Below are positions 28,900 to 38,350 of a stretch of 64,000 nucleotides of DNA, piece by piece (the first letter of the stretch is position 1; every line of letters begins with the position of its first letter). The notes under the pieces are model-generated. The model saw only the letters and a list, made by a program, of their open reading frames with translations, did no database searches and was not told the DNA's origin. The translations under genes were made by a program, and so were the position numbers. The DNA is from Mesorhizobium sp. WSM4311 (GTDB lineage: Bacteria > Pseudomonadota > Alphaproteobacteria > Rhizobiales > Rhizobiaceae): contig NZ_NSFV01000001.1 of assembly GCF_002295115.1 (NCBI RefSeq), positions 372,001 to 436,000 on the forward strand. The letters are read 5' to 3'.

Positions 28900-29937
28900 T
28901 CAGCCGGCGAGTATACGCTCGATTGCCGGGCGGTTCAGCCCCTTGAGGCCGATGACGACCAGGCGCGAATGGCGGTCGTCCTCGGCGGTCCAGGCGCGGT
29001 CGTAGTAATGATTGACGCGCGGGCCGACCGCCTGCAGCAAGAGCCGCATCGGCTTGCCGCCGACCTCGACGAAGCCTTTCACGCGCAGCACGTTTTCCTG
29101 TTCGGCGGCGGCGGCCACGCGCTGTGCCAGTTCGTCCGGATTGGCGATCGAGGGAATGTCGACGATGAAGGTGTCGAAGTCGTCATGCTCGTGGTCGAAG
29201 GCGCCGTCATGATGCGACTTACGGTTCTCGATGTCGTCCTCGACGGCGAGACCGAGCCCGAGCAGCACGGAGGGATCGACCTTGCCATGCGAGGTCGGCA
29301 CGATCTTCACGGCACGGGCGGAGTGTTCGCCGATGATGGCGTTGGCGCGGGCCGAGCCGGCGGCGTTCATCAGATCGCTTTTCGACAGGATGATCAGGTC
29401 GGCGCAGGCGATCTGGTCCTCGAACAGTTCCTCGACCGGGTCGTCATGATCGAGGCTGTCATCTTGCGCACGCTGCGCCTGCAAGGCGTCCATGTCGTTG
29501 GCGACACGGCCTTCGGCAAGTGCGGGACCATCGACCACAGCGATCACGCCGTCGACGGTCACGCGGCTCTTCACTGTTGGCCACTGGAACGCCTGGACCA
29601 GCGGCTTGGGAAGAGCCAGGCCCGAGGTCTCGATCAGTATGTGGTCGACCTTCGGGTTCAGCGACAGGATCTGGTCGAGCGCCGGCACGAAATCGTCGGC
29701 CACGGTGCAGCAGATGCAGCCATTGGCCAGTTCGACGATGTTTTCCTCCGGGCAGGTGTCGATGCCGCAGCCCTTCAAAATCTCGCCGTCGATGCCGATG
29801 TCGCCGAACTCGTTGACGATGATCGCAATGCGCTTGCCGCCGGCGTTCTCCAGGAGATGGCGGACCAGCGTCGTCTTGCCGGCGCCGAGGAAGCCGGTGA
29901 CGACGGTACAGGGGACGCGGGTGACGGAAGCGCTCAT
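28900..29937 (-). CDS. cobW: CobW GTP-dependent metallochaperone
   Basis: The product is 345 residues from the ATG at 29937. CobW proteins (G3E GTPases) deliver cobalt to the cobaltochelatase pathway. The P-loop is TVVTGFLGAGKTTLVRH, the metal-binding CxCC is NGCICCTV, Walker B-like LIETSGLALPKP and guanine-specifying LSKSDL are present, and a His/Asp-rich stretch (KSHHDGAFDHEHDDFD) lies before the C-terminal domain with LRVKGFVEV. It lies 2 bp after the DUF1636 gene and directly before cobN. Confidence 0.95.
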   Translation of the reverse strand: MSASVTRVPCTVVTGFLGAGKTTLVRHLLENAGGKRIAIIVNEFGDIGIDGEILKGCGIDTCPEENIVELANGCICCTVADDFVPALDQILSLNPKVDHILIETSGLALPKPLVQAFQWPTVKSRVTVDGVIAVVDGPALAEGRVANDMDALQAQRAQDDSLDHDDPVEELFEDQIACADLIILSKSDLMNAAGSARANAIIGEHSARAVKIVPTSHGKVDPSVLLGLGLAVEDDIENRKSHHDGAFDHEHDDFDTFIVDIPSIANPDELAQRVAAAAEQENVLRVKGFVEVGGKPMRLLLQAVGPRVNHYYDRAWTAEDDRHSRLVVIGLKGLNRPAIERILAG

Positions 29938-29939
29938 GA

Positions 29940-30368
29940 TCAGTCCTTCAACAGGTCGAGGGGAGGAATGCGGGCAACGAGGCCGCGCTTGAGGGAAGCA
30001 GGCCGGTCGCGCCATGGAATGAGGCCGTCCGTCGAGGTGGCGAAGAGTTTGGCGCCGGCGACGAGGTCGGCGCCGCTGGTCACGGTCAGGTCGCCGAAGA
30101 CGTAGCTCCAGCAGCCGTCGCGCAGGATCGCGGCGCTCAGCCGGCGCTTGCAATTGCCGAGACATTCGACCGTGTGGATGCGGATGTTTCCATCAGATGC
30201 GGCGCGGCGTGTGTCGTCAGCCAAGAGTTCGCCGGCGCGGGGATGGGCGTCGGAGCCAGTCTCGTCGCGGCACGAGGCGCAGACGATCACCGTGACGCCG
30301 GCCAAGGCTTCGCCGTCGGCGGACGAATTGTCCTCTGTGCCAGCCGAAAAACTGCCGTTCTGGTCCAA
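29940..30368 (-). CDS. DUF1636 family cysteine-motif protein (cob operon leader gene)
   Basis: The product is 142 residues if translation starts at the TTG at 30368, supported by AAGGAG nine nt upstream; that ribosome-binding site lies in the loop of the attenuator hairpin and the TTG in its U tract. The domain proper begins around VTVIVCASCRDETG and continues to HTVECLGNCKRRLS; the CxxC plus C-x3-C pattern resembles thioredoxin-like 2Fe-2S ferredoxins, and the family is DUF1636. It is the first gene after the cobalamin riboswitch and precedes cobW, so a role in cobalt handling or redox for corrin synthesis is likely but unproven. A later start nearer VTVIV is possible, since the first 25 residues are not conserved-looking. 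Confidence 0.8.
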   Translation of the reverse strand: MDQNGSFSAGTEDNSSADGEALAGVTVIVCASCRDETGSDAHPRAGELLADDTRRAASDGNIRIHTVECLGNCKRRLSAAILRDGCWSYVFGDLTVTSGADLVAGAKLFATSTDGLIPWRDRPASLKRGLVARIPPLDLLKD

Positions 30369-30389
30369 AAAACCGGGCTCCTTGCCCGG
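30367..30389 (-). terminator. Attenuator terminator hairpin of the cob leader
   Basis: On the minus strand CCGGGC (30389-30384), loop AAGGA and GCCCGG (30378-30373) are followed by six U (30372-30367). An upstream GCCCGG (30402-30397) can pair with the same CCGGGC, giving a mutually exclusive anti-terminator. The hairpin also hides the AAGGAG ribosome-binding site of the next gene. Confidence 0.8.
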
Positions 30390-30420
30390 AAACCCGCCGG
30401 GCGATCGGATTCTTTTGTCG

Positions 30421-30601
30421 CAGACGGCAGGTCTCCTGGCTCGCGGGTCATCGCCTTGGGTGCCGCCTTCCCGGGAACATCCCAGTGGCTTTCGGCCTTG
30501 GCTCGTCGCTTACAGTTGCGGGGACAGCCGCGGATTTGAGATTTTTCACCTCTCACCGCATTCCCTCTTAGCCCCTGCCGTTGCGGGCAAGGGACCGTCT
30601 G
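30421..30601 (-). ncRNA. Cobalamin riboswitch
   Basis: The B12 box AGCCAGGAGACCTGCC is read on the minus strand at 30441-30426. The conserved core GCGGCUGUCCCCGCAACUG followed by UAAGCGACGAG lies around 30536-30501, and GCCACTGGG at 30489-30481. P1 closes with CAGACGG (30601-30595) and CCGTCTG (30427-30421). All main aptamer parts are present and in order, so it should bind adenosyl- or another cobalamin and switch off the DUF1636-cobW-cobN-G-H-I-J transcript. Confidence 0.95.
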
Positions 30602-30607
30602 GAGCGG

Positions 30608-30636
30608 ATTTAGGCTTTTGCAGGCAGCGGTGTCAA
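30608..30636 (-). promoter_or_regulatory. Sigma-70 promoter of the cob operon
   Basis: On the minus strand TTGACA (30636-30631), a 17-bp spacer and CTAAAT (30613-30608) predict a start near 30601, exactly the 5' end of the riboswitch P1 stem. It lies in the 42-bp gap after the preceding gene. Confidence 0.8.
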
Positions 30637-30643
30637 CGCACGG

Positions 30644-31843
30644 CTACGACATGGCGATGTCGGCAAGCGCCAGGCCCAAATCGCCGGCAGGCGTCACTTC
30701 CATGCGTTCAAGGCCGAGCCAGCCTTGCATCTGCTTCAGTTCCTCGGAGAGCTGCGCGGCGGTCTCGGGCGGTGCCTTGGGCTCGGCGTAGGCGGCGTGG
30801 ACGCGCAGGACGCTGGCAGGCCGGTCGGCCTTGAGGTCGACGCGCGCCACGATCCTGTCGCCGAGCAGGAAAGGCAGGACGTAGTAGCCGTATTGGCGCT
30901 TCTCGGCCGGCGTATAGATCTCGATGCGGTAGTGGAAATCGAACAGCCGCTCCGAGCGCGAGCGCTCGAAGACGACCGGGTCGAACGGCGCGAGCAGGGC
31001 GCGGGCCTCGATCTTCCGGGGCAGGCCGGCGTCCTTATGAAGGTAGGCCGGCTTGTCCCAGCCTTCGACGCGCACCGGCAGCAGTTCACCCAACTCGACC
31101 AGTTCCTCCAGCCGGCCTTTCATGTCGGCCGGCGACAGCCGGAAGTAGTCGCGCAGGTCGCCCGATGTCGCCACCCCATGGGCGCGCGCGGAAATGCGCA
31201 GCAATTCGCGGTGCGCGTCCTCGGCTGGCGGCACGGGCAGATCGAGGATCGCCTGCGGCAGCACGCGCTCGGGCAGATCATAGAAGCGCTCGAAGCCGCG
31301 GCGGTGCGCCGTGGTGATGCGGCCGGCCCAGAACAGCCATTCGAAAGCATGCTTGGCGTGGCTCCAGCCCCACCAGCCGCCCGAACCTTTCTGGCCTTCC
31401 AGCGCCGAAGCCGCGATCGGGCCGCGCGCGACGACCTCGCGGTAGATCTCTTCTATGTAGGCGGCATGCTCGCGGCCCCATTTGGCCAGGCCCAGATACA
31501 TCTCGTCGCCCTGCTCGGCACGTTGCATGCGCCAGCGCATCAGCGGGTAGGTCTCGACCGGCAGGAACGAGGCCTCATGCGCCCAGTATTCGAAGACCGT
31601 GCGCTTGCGAGTCACGGCGGCATTGTCGAGCAGCGCGAGCGGATAGGGGCCGAGCCGTGAATAGAGCGGCATGTAATGCGCGCGCACCACCGCGCTGACG
31701 GAATCGATCTGCAGCAGGCCGGTGCGGGAGAGCACACGGGCAAAGTGGCGGCGATCGGGTGTGCCATTTGGGCGGGGATCGAGAAATCCCTGTGCGGCGA
31801 GAGCGATGCGCCGGGCCGCGGCAAGCGAGATCTTTTCCTTCAT
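30644..31843 (-). CDS. YcaQ/AlkX-like winged-helix DNA glycosylase
   Basis: The product is 399 residues of the HTH_42 (YcaQ/AlkZ) family, whose tested members excise bulky or cross-linked alkylated bases from DNA. The N-terminal part holds SLAAARRIALAAQGF and LLQIDSVSAVVRAHYMPLYSRLG; QID corresponds to the catalytic Q-hydrophobic-D motif of the YcaQ (AlkX) branch as opposed to QxQ in AlkZ. Three winged-helix modules and a C-terminal barrel (LLGDRIVARVDLKADR) follow. The gene ends 43 bp before the riboswitch aptamer, and the cob promoter lies between. A link to B12 is not implied. Confidence 0.85.
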   Translation of the reverse strand: MKEKISLAAARRIALAAQGFLDPRPNGTPDRRHFARVLSRTGLLQIDSVSAVVRAHYMPLYSRLGPYPLALLDNAAVTRKRTVFEYWAHEASFLPVETYPLMRWRMQRAEQGDEMYLGLAKWGREHAAYIEEIYREVVARGPIAASALEGQKGSGGWWGWSHAKHAFEWLFWAGRITTAHRRGFERFYDLPERVLPQAILDLPVPPAEDAHRELLRISARAHGVATSGDLRDYFRLSPADMKGRLEELVELGELLPVRVEGWDKPAYLHKDAGLPRKIEARALLAPFDPVVFERSRSERLFDFHYRIEIYTPAEKRQYGYYVLPFLLGDRIVARVDLKADRPASVLRVHAAYAEPKAPPETAAQLSEELKQMQGWLGLERMEVTPAGDLGLALADIAMS

Positions 31844-32176
31844 GCAGCTGTCACTCTAAGGGCGTTTCGACCGAGGTCCGAGGGGTGATTCCAGCCCATG
31901 CTAGCAGGGTTTTTGCGGCAACCCTGTCAGGAGAGAAAAGTGGAGTAAAAAGAGAAGGAAATCAAACAGGAGCGGATCGGACCAGTTTCTCCGGATATGC
32001 CGTCCAGGTCGGCGTTTTGAACAAGGTTTGACTTGCTTCGCTGGAAGTGCTGCGCTAACCCTCGCCGCGTTGCAGCATAGGCCCCTTAAAACGGTTCAGC
32101 GGTTAATCTGTCACGCTTCCGCATTAAGGTCCGGTGCTGTAATCAAAGTGGATTGGCGCCAACGGAAAGCCGCTGC
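31844..32176 (+). other. Intergenic region upstream of the nuo operon
   Basis: This is 333 bp between the divergently oriented ycaQ-like gene and nuoA, with an AT-rich patch at 31930-31970. It must hold the nuo promoter; TTTGAC at 32027-32032 is a possible -35, but I do not find a convincing -10 at 17 bp. No convincing small ORF or RNA was seen. Confidence 0.5.
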
Positions 32177-32542
32177 ATGAACGCACTTCTCAGTTCGTAC
32201 CTGCCCATCGTCCTGTTCATCGGCGTGGCGCTGGTCGTCGGCCTGGCGCTGCTGGCCGCACCGTTCCTGGTGGCCTACCGCAATCCCGATCCCGAAAAGC
32301 TTTCCGCCTACGAGTGCGGTTTCAACTCGTTCGACGATGCCCGCATGAAATTCGACATCCGCTTCTACCTGGTGTCGATCCTGTTCATCATCTTCGATCT
32401 GGAGGTGGCCTTCCTGTTTCCCTGGGCCGTGTCCTTCTCGAAGATCGGCATGCTCGGTTTCTGGTCGATGATGGTGTTTTTGGCAGTGCTGACCATCGGC
32501 TTTGCCTATGAATGGAAAAAAGGAGCGCTGGAATGGGATTGA
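32177..32542 (+). CDS. nuoA: NADH-quinone oxidoreductase subunit A
   Basis: The product is 121 residues from the ATG at 32177. This small membrane subunit of complex I has three helices; the conserved loop [37 protein letters not shown], quoted in two parts as SAYECGF and [11 protein letters not shown], carries the acidic residues at the quinone channel entrance. It opens the nuoA-N operon and overlaps nuoB by 10 bp. Confidence 0.96.
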   Translation: MNALLSSYLPIVLFIGVALVVGLALLAAPFLVAYRNPDPEKLSAYECGFNSFDDARMKFDIRFYLVSILFIIFDLEVAFLFPWAVSFSKIGMLGFWSMMVFLAVLTIGFAYEWKKGALEWD

Positions 32543-33114
32543 ACGACAGTTCAGGCACCCTCGTCGCGCCGAAGCCGAAGGGCATCATCGATCCCAACAC
32601 CGGTCGGCCGGTGGGGGAGGACGATCCCTTCTTCCTCGAAATCAACAATGAGCTCGCCGACAAGGGGTTCCTGGTCACCTCGACCGAGGCGCTGATCACC
32701 TGGGCGCGCAGCGGCTCGCTGATGTTCATGACCTTCGGTCTGGCATGCTGCGCAGTCGAGATGATCCACACCTCGATGCCGCGCTATGACTCGGAGCGCT
32801 TCGGTGTCGCGCCGCGCGCGTCGCCGCGCCAGTCCGACATCATGATCGTCGCCGGCACGCTGACCAACAAGATGGCGCCGGCGCTGCGCAAGGTCTACGA
32901 CCAGATGCCCGAGCCGCGCTACGTCATCTCGATGGGCTCCTGCGCCAATGGCGGCGGCTACTACCACTATTCCTATTCGGTGGTGCGCGGCTGCGACCGC
33001 GTCGTGCCGGTCGACATCTATGTGCCCGGCTGCCCGCCGAGCGCCGAAGCTTTGCTCTACGGCATTCTTCTCCTGCAGAAGAAAATCCGCCGCACCGGCA
33101 CGATCGAACGGTAA
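32533..33114 (+). CDS. nuoB: NADH-quinone oxidoreductase subunit B
   Basis: The product is 193 residues; ATG at 32533 follows AAGGAG. It binds cluster N2, the last 4Fe-4S cluster before quinone: tandem cysteines in [11 protein letters not shown], then GSCANGG and PGCPP supply the ligands. It sits at the junction of the peripheral and membrane arms. Confidence 0.97.
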   Translation: MGLNDSSGTLVAPKPKGIIDPNTGRPVGEDDPFFLEINNELADKGFLVTSTEALITWARSGSLMFMTFGLACCAVEMIHTSMPRYDSERFGVAPRASPRQSDIMIVAGTLTNKMAPALRKVYDQMPEPRYVISMGSCANGGGYYHYSYSVVRGCDRVVPVDIYVPGCPPSAEALLYGILLLQKKIRRTGTIER

Positions 33115-33118
33115 ATCC

Positions 33119-33724
33119 ATGGCCGCATCCCTTAGCGAACTGTCGACCTATCTCGGCGAAAGGCTGATTGGTCGCGTCAATGACGCGGTGCTTGCCTATG
33201 GCGAGCTGACCATCCATGTCGAGCCGCGCGACCTCATCGAAGTCGTGACCTTCCTGCGCGACGATGCGCGCTGCCAGTTCATCTCGATCATCGATGTCTG
33301 CGGCGCCGACTATCCGTCGCGGGCCAAGCGCTTCGACGTCATCTATCACTTGTTGTCGCCGAAACAGAATGTGCGCATCCGCGTCAAGGTGCAGGCCGAC
33401 GAGGAGACGATGGTGCCCTCGATCACCGGCGTTTATCCCGGTGCCGACTGGTTCGAGCGCGAGACCTACGACCTCTATGGCGTGCTGTTCTCGGGCCATC
33501 CCGACCTGCGCCGCCTTTTGACCGACTATGGTTTCGAAGGCCATCCGCTGCGCAAGGATTTTCCGCTGACCGGTTTTGTCGAAGTGCGTTACGACGACGA
33601 AGCCAAGCGCGTCATCTACGAGCCGGTCGAGCTCAAGCAGGAATTCCGCAATTTTGATTTTCTCTCGCCATGGGAAGGGACGGATTACGTCCTGCCGGGC
33701 GATGAAAAAGTCAAGACGAATTGA
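33119..33724 (+). CDS. nuoC: NADH-quinone oxidoreductase subunit C
   Basis: The product is 201 residues starting at 33119 ([16 protein letters not shown]), 4 bp after nuoB. The family signature [20 protein letters not shown] followed by [15 protein letters not shown] is complete. It is the separate (not NuoCD-fused) form usual in alphaproteobacteria and mitochondria (30-kDa subunit). It helps build the quinone-binding module of the peripheral arm. Confidence 0.96.
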   Translation: MAASLSELSTYLGERLIGRVNDAVLAYGELTIHVEPRDLIEVVTFLRDDARCQFISIIDVCGADYPSRAKRFDVIYHLLSPKQNVRIRVKVQADEETMVPSITGVYPGADWFERETYDLYGVLFSGHPDLRRLLTDYGFEGHPLRKDFPLTGFVEVRYDDEAKRVIYEPVELKQEFRNFDFLSPWEGTDYVLPGDEKVKTN

Positions 33725-33733
33725 GGCGCCAGA

Positions 33734-34924
33734 ATGGCTGAAACCTCCGTCCGCAATTTCAACATCAACTTCGGCCCGCAACACCCTGCGGCGCATGGCG
33801 TTTTGCGCCTTGTGCTGGAGCTCGATGGCGAGGTCGTCGATCGCGTCGATCCGCATATCGGGCTGCTGCACCGCGGCACGGAAAAGCTGATCGAGGCAAA
33901 AACCTATCTGCAGGCCATCCCTTATCTCGACCGGCTCGACTATTGCGCGCCGATGAACCAGGAGCACGCCTTCGCGCTGGCCGCCGAGCGCCTGCTCGGC
34001 ATCGAGGTGCCGAAGCGCGGCCAACTGATCCGCGTGCTCTACTGCGAGATCGGCCGCATCATGTCGCACATCCTCAATGTGACGACGCAGGCGATGGACG
34101 TCGGCGCGCTGACCCCGCCGCTATGGGGCTTCGTCGAGCGCGAGAAGCTGATGGTGTTCTATGAGCGCGCCAGCGGTTCGCGCATGCATGCCGCCTATTT
34201 CCGCCCCGGCGGTGTCCACCAGGACCTGCCACGCCAGCTGGTCGAGGACATCGGCAAGTGGATCGACCCGTTCCTGAAATCGATCGATGACCTCGACAAA
34301 CTGCTGACCGGCAACCGCATCTTCAAGCAGCGCAATGTCGATATCGGTACTGTTTCGCTGGCCGATGCCTGGGCCTGGGGTTTTTCGGGCGTCATGGTGC
34401 GTGGTTCCGGCGCGGCCTGGGACCTGCGCAAGTCGCAGCCCTACGAATGCTATTCGGAAATGGATTTCGACATTCCGATCGGCAAGAACGGCGACTGCTA
34501 CGACCGTTACCTCGTGCGCATGGAAGAAATGCGCCAGTCGGCCAGGATCATGCGGCAATGCGTCGATCTCTTGCTCGGCAAAGAAAGCACCGGCCCAGTG
34601 TCGAACCTCGACGGCAAGGTCGTGCCGCCCAAGCGTCAGGCGATGAAGCGCTCGATGGAAGCGCTGATCCACCACTTCAAGCTCTACACCGAGGGCTATC
34701 GCGTGCCGGCCGGCGAGGTCTATGCGGCCGTCGAGGCGCCGAAGGGCGAGTTCGGCGTCTATCTCGTTTCCGACGGCACCAACAAACCGTACCGTTGCAA
34801 GCTGCGCGCGCCCGGTTTCGCGCATCTTCAGGCCATGGATTTCCTCTGCCGCGGCCACATGCTGGCCGACGTCACCGCCGTTCTTGGCTCCCTCGACATC
34901 GTGTTTGGTGAGGTCGATCGCTAA
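33734..34924 (+). CDS. nuoD: NADH-quinone oxidoreductase subunit D
   Basis: The product is 396 residues (49-kDa subunit). The start region [18 protein letters not shown] holds the histidine and the later tyrosine region of the quinone site; [26 protein letters not shown] and the C-terminal [19 protein letters not shown] end (here [15 protein letters not shown]) are standard. It pairs with NuoB at cluster N2. It is followed at once by nuoE, with no spacer. Confidence 0.97.
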   Translation: MAETSVRNFNINFGPQHPAAHGVLRLVLELDGEVVDRVDPHIGLLHRGTEKLIEAKTYLQAIPYLDRLDYCAPMNQEHAFALAAERLLGIEVPKRGQLIRVLYCEIGRIMSHILNVTTQAMDVGALTPPLWGFVEREKLMVFYERASGSRMHAAYFRPGGVHQDLPRQLVEDIGKWIDPFLKSIDDLDKLLTGNRIFKQRNVDIGTVSLADAWAWGFSGVMVRGSGAAWDLRKSQPYECYSEMDFDIPIGKNGDCYDRYLVRMEEMRQSARIMRQCVDLLLGKESTGPVSNLDGKVVPPKRQAMKRSMEALIHHFKLYTEGYRVPAGEVYAAVEAPKGEFGVYLVSDGTNKPYRCKLRAPGFAHLQAMDFLCRGHMLADVTAVLGSLDIVFGEVDR

Positions 34925-36205
34925 ATGTCAGTCCGCCGTCTCGCAGAAGCCAGCGTCCAGCCAGCATCCTTCGCCTTCAACCGGGCGAACGCGGCAGCGG
35001 CAAAGCAATGGATCAAGAAGTACCCGAAGGGCCGCGAGCAGTCGGCGATCATTCCGCTGCTGATGCTGGCGCAGGAGCAGGAAGGCTGGGTCACCAAGGC
35101 GGCGATCGAGACGATTTCAGACATGCTCGGCATGCCCAGGATTCGCGGGCTCGAGGTCGCGACCTTCTACACGCAGTACCAGCTCAATCCCGTTGGCACC
35201 CGCGCGCACATCCAGGTCTGCGGCACCACGCCCTGCATGCTGCGCGGCTCGGAAGCGCTGATGGATGTCTGCCGCTCGAAAATCCATCACGACCAGTTCC
35301 ACACCAATGACAAGGGCACCTTGTCGTGGGAAGAGGTCGAGTGCCTCGGCGCCTGCGTCAACGCGCCGATGGTGATGATCTTCAAGGATACGTTCGAGGA
35401 TCTGACCCCGGAACGGCTGGCCGAAATCATCGATCTCTATGATGCGGGCAAGGGCGCTTCGGTGGCACCAGGACCGCAGAACGGCCGCACCGGCTCGGAG
35501 CCGGCCTCCGGCCTGACCACGCTGAAAAGCGAAAAGGCGATCCTCAAGTCGACCCGCGACCGCGAGGCCAGGGAAGCAGCCAAGGCCGCCAAGGCGGCAC
35601 CCGACGCGATCATCGCCGCGCCCGTTCCGGCGCCCGCTGCCGCTCCGGTCGCGCCGTCCAAAGCCAGCAAGCCGAAGACCGACGCGCTCGAGACCAGCCC
35701 GGCGCTGAAGACACCCTCAAAGAACAAGGTGGCACCGGCGGCGGAAAAGGCGGCGAGCGTTTCGGCGCCGCTGCATTCAGCCGCCAATGCCAACAGGGCT
35801 GCGCCGGAAGTCGAGAAGGTCTCCAAGCAGCGCAATGGGCCCAAATCCAAGGCCGAACCGGCCGCTGCCTTCAAGGCGCCGGAAGCCAAGGCGCCGGCCG
35901 CCAAGTCGGCGAAACCGTCGCTGGAAGACAAGAACCGCCCGGCCGGGATCGACAGGCCGACCGCGGTGGACGATCTCAAGCTGATCTCCGGCGTCGGCCC
36001 GAAGATCGAGGGCGTCCTGCATACGCTGGGCATCTTCACGTTCGCGCAGGTCGCTTCCTGGAAGAAGGCCGAGCGCGAGTGGGTCGACGGCTATCTCTCT
36101 TTCCAGGGCCGTATCGAGCGCGACGACTGGGTCAAGCAGGCTAAGGCGCTCGCCAAGGGCGGCGTCGCCGAATACATCCGCGTCTTCGGCAAGAAGCCGG
36201 TCTGA
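34925..36205 (+). CDS. nuoE: NADH-quinone oxidoreductase subunit E with long tail and helix-hairpin-helix domain
   Basis: The product is 426 residues, about twice the usual NuoE. Residues ~1-170 are the normal 24-kDa subunit, with 2Fe-2S (N1a) ligands Cys99, Cys104, Cys140 and Cys144 in [10 protein letters not shown] and [10 protein letters not shown]. Residues ~175-345 form an Ala/Pro/Lys-rich linker of low complexity. Residues ~350-415 are a helix-hairpin-helix (H3TH-like) domain, [20 protein letters not shown] then [16 protein letters not shown], of the kind also seen at the ends of some alphaproteobacterial proteins. Nearly the same domain ends the extra protein encoded between nuoF and nuoG. 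The tail may mediate assembly or protein binding; its function is unknown. Confidence 0.95.
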   Translation: MSVRRLAEASVQPASFAFNRANAAAAKQWIKKYPKGREQSAIIPLLMLAQEQEGWVTKAAIETISDMLGMPRIRGLEVATFYTQYQLNPVGTRAHIQVCGTTPCMLRGSEALMDVCRSKIHHDQFHTNDKGTLSWEEVECLGACVNAPMVMIFKDTFEDLTPERLAEIIDLYDAGKGASVAPGPQNGRTGSEPASGLTTLKSEKAILKSTRDREAREAAKAAKAAPDAIIAAPVPAPAAAPVAPSKASKPKTDALETSPALKTPSKNKVAPAAEKAASVSAPLHSAANANRAAPEVEKVSKQRNGPKSKAEPAAAFKAPEAKAPAAKSAKPSLEDKNRPAGIDRPTAVDDLKLISGVGPKIEGVLHTLGIFTFAQVASWKKAEREWVDGYLSFQGRIERDDWVKQAKALAKGGVAEYIRVFGKKPV

Positions 36206-36215
36206 GGGACGAAAA

Positions 36216-37520
36216 ATGCTTCAGGATAAAGACCGCATCTTCACCAACATTTACGGCCTCTTCGACAAGTCACTGGCCGGCGCGATGGCGCGCGGCGCCT
36301 GGGACAACACGCCCGGCATCGTCGCCAAGGGCCGCGAATGGATCGTCAACGAGATGAAGGCGTCCGGCCTGCGCGGTCGCGGCGGCGCCGGCTTCCCGAC
36401 GGGCCTCAAATGGTCGTTCATGCCTAAGCAGAGCGACGGCCGGCCAAGCTACCTCGTCATCAACGCCGATGAATCCGAGCCTGGCACCTGCAAGGACCGC
36501 GACATCCTGCGCAACGATCCGCACACGCTGGTCGAAGGAGCGCTACTCGCCGGCTTCGCCATGGGCGCGATCGCCGCCTACATCTATGTGCGCGGCGAGT
36601 TCATCAGGGAGCGCGAGGCGCTGCAGCGCGCCATCGACGAGGCCTATGAGGCCAAGCTGATCGGCAAGGGCAACACGTCCGGCTATGATTTCGACGTCTA
36701 CATGCATCACGGCGCCGGCGCCTATATCTGCGGTGAAGAGACCGCGTTGCTCGAAAGTCTTGAGGGCAAGAAGGGCCAGCCCAGGCTGAAGCCGCCATTC
36801 CCGGCCAATGTCGGCCTCTATGGCTGCCCGACCACGGTCAACAATGTCGAATCGATCGCGGTGGCGCCAACCATCCTGCGCCGTGGGGCTGCCTGGTTCT
36901 CGTCCTTCGGCCGGCCCAACAATGTCGGCACCAAGCTGTTCTGCGTCTCCGGCCACGTCAACAATCCGTGCACCGTCGAGGAGGCGATGTCGATCCCGTT
37001 CCGCGAGCTGATCGAGACGCATTGCGGCGGCATTCGCGGCGGCTGGGACAATCTGCTGGCGGTCATTCCCGGCGGCGCCTCGGTGCCGCTGGTGCCGGCC
37101 GAGCAGATCATCGACACGCCGATGGATTTCGACGCGCTGCGCGACCTCAAATCCGGCCTGGGCACGGCCGCCGTCATCGTCATGGACAAGTCGACCGATA
37201 TCGTGAAGGCGATCGCGCGGCTGTCCTACTTCTACAAGCATGAGAGTTGCGGCCAGTGCACGCCGTGCCGCGAAGGCACCGGCTGGATGTGGCGGGTGAT
37301 GGAGCGGCTGGTGCGCGGCGAGGCGCAGAAGCGCGAGATCGACATGCTGCTCGACGTCACCAAGCAGGTAGAGGGCCACACGATCTGCGCGCTGGGCGAC
37401 GCGGCGGCATGGCCGATCCAGGGCCTGATGCGGCACTTCCGCGGCGAGGTGGAGCGGCGTATCGACGAGTTTTCGCGCAACGCGCATCGGGCCGAACCGG
37501 TGATGGTGGCGGCGGAATAG
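36216..37520 (+). CDS. nuoF: NADH-quinone oxidoreductase subunit F
   Basis: The product is 434 residues (51-kDa subunit). It oxidises NADH through [18 protein letters not shown] binds FMN and [21 protein letters not shown] is the second nucleotide motif, and cluster N3 is held by [12 protein letters not shown] and the later Cys in [13 protein letters not shown]. With NuoE and NuoG it forms the N module. Confidence 0.98.
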   Translation: MLQDKDRIFTNIYGLFDKSLAGAMARGAWDNTPGIVAKGREWIVNEMKASGLRGRGGAGFPTGLKWSFMPKQSDGRPSYLVINADESEPGTCKDRDILRNDPHTLVEGALLAGFAMGAIAAYIYVRGEFIREREALQRAIDEAYEAKLIGKGNTSGYDFDVYMHHGAGAYICGEETALLESLEGKKGQPRLKPPFPANVGLYGCPTTVNNVESIAVAPTILRRGAAWFSSFGRPNNVGTKLFCVSGHVNNPCTVEEAMSIPFRELIETHCGGIRGGWDNLLAVIPGGASVPLVPAEQIIDTPMDFDALRDLKSGLGTAAVIVMDKSTDIVKAIARLSYFYKHESCGQCTPCREGTGWMWRVMERLVRGEAQKREIDMLLDVTKQVEGHTICALGDAAAWPIQGLMRHFRGEVERRIDEFSRNAHRAEPVMVAAE

Positions 37521-37581
37521 TAGATTTTTGAATGCTGGAATAACGGGGCGGGGCGAACGAAGAAACGACCGGGAGAACTCT

Positions 37582-38277
37582 ATGGCGCCCTATTCGACAC
37601 CCTACCCATTGATGCCCAATTTGGACCAGATCGAGAAGATGAACCAGGACCTGACCAGGATGATGCCGAAGGAGATGGCCAGCGCCATCAACCTTTTCGT
37701 GCACCCTGTCGCGGGCGCGGCGGCGATGTCGGCGCTTGGCATTGGGTTTGCCAATCATGCGTTCGGCGTCTGGCTGGGCGCGCTTTCGGGCGCCGCCGAG
37801 GCATCACAGCGCCTCATGCAGCCGCTGATCGAGGATTTCGAGGCACGCGTCGAGCAATTCGAGGACGCGAGTTCGTCGTCCGTCAGGGCGCGGGCGACGG
37901 CCAAGACCATGATTGCCGAGGCGCAGTCCTTCGCGCAGGAGGTCACCGACATCGCCGCCAAGGAAGCCGCGACCACGGCGCCGGCGGTGAATGTCGCTCC
38001 GGCGGCCGGCGAGACCGCGGATGTGCTGCTGCCCGAGGATTTCAGGCAGCCCAAGGCGATCGACAAGCCGGCGAAACCGTCCGACCTCAAGGCGATATCG
38101 GGCATCGGCCCGAAGCTGGAAAAGGTGCTGAACGGGCTCGGCATCTGGACCTATGCCCAGATCGCCGTCTGGTCGCCGCAGGAGATCGCCTGGGTCGACG
38201 ACTATCTGTCGTTCAACGGCCGAATCGGCCGTGACGACTGGACTGCGCAGGCGGCTGTGCTGGCCGCGAAGAAGTGA
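37582..38277 (+). CDS. Extra nuo-operon protein with C-terminal helix-hairpin-helix domain
   Basis: The product is 231 residues from the ATG at 37582, which has GGGAGAA ahead of it. It is not one of the 14 NUO subunits. Residues ~1-100 are helical with a hydrophobic stretch ([26 protein letters not shown], given here as [19 protein letters not shown]), then an amphipathic, phasin-like helix ([17 protein letters not shown]). Residues ~165-230 are the same domain as the NuoE tail: [20 protein letters not shown] then [16 protein letters not shown]. The two differ mainly at surface positions, so they are likely duplicates. Its position between nuoF and nuoG suggests a role in building the NADH module. 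Function is unproven. Confidence 0.85.
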   Translation: MAPYSTPYPLMPNLDQIEKMNQDLTRMMPKEMASAINLFVHPVAGAAAMSALGIGFANHAFGVWLGALSGAAEASQRLMQPLIEDFEARVEQFEDASSSSVRARATAKTMIAEAQSFAQEVTDIAAKEAATTAPAVNVAPAAGETADVLLPEDFRQPKAIDKPAKPSDLKAISGIGPKLEKVLNGLGIWTYAQIAVWSPQEIAWVDDYLSFNGRIGRDDWTAQAAVLAAKK

Positions 38278-38350
38278 ATGCAATGCCGGGCGCCGCGTCT
38301 GTCGCGCCCGGGAAATGAGATTGCGGGAAATCCGCAGGGGTTTGAAGCGA

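Noticed and set aside
34925..36205. A frameshift or wrong fusion extending NuoE
   Set aside because: The linker and terminal domain are in one clean frame, the domain is conserved in the neighbouring operon protein, and nuoF follows normally.
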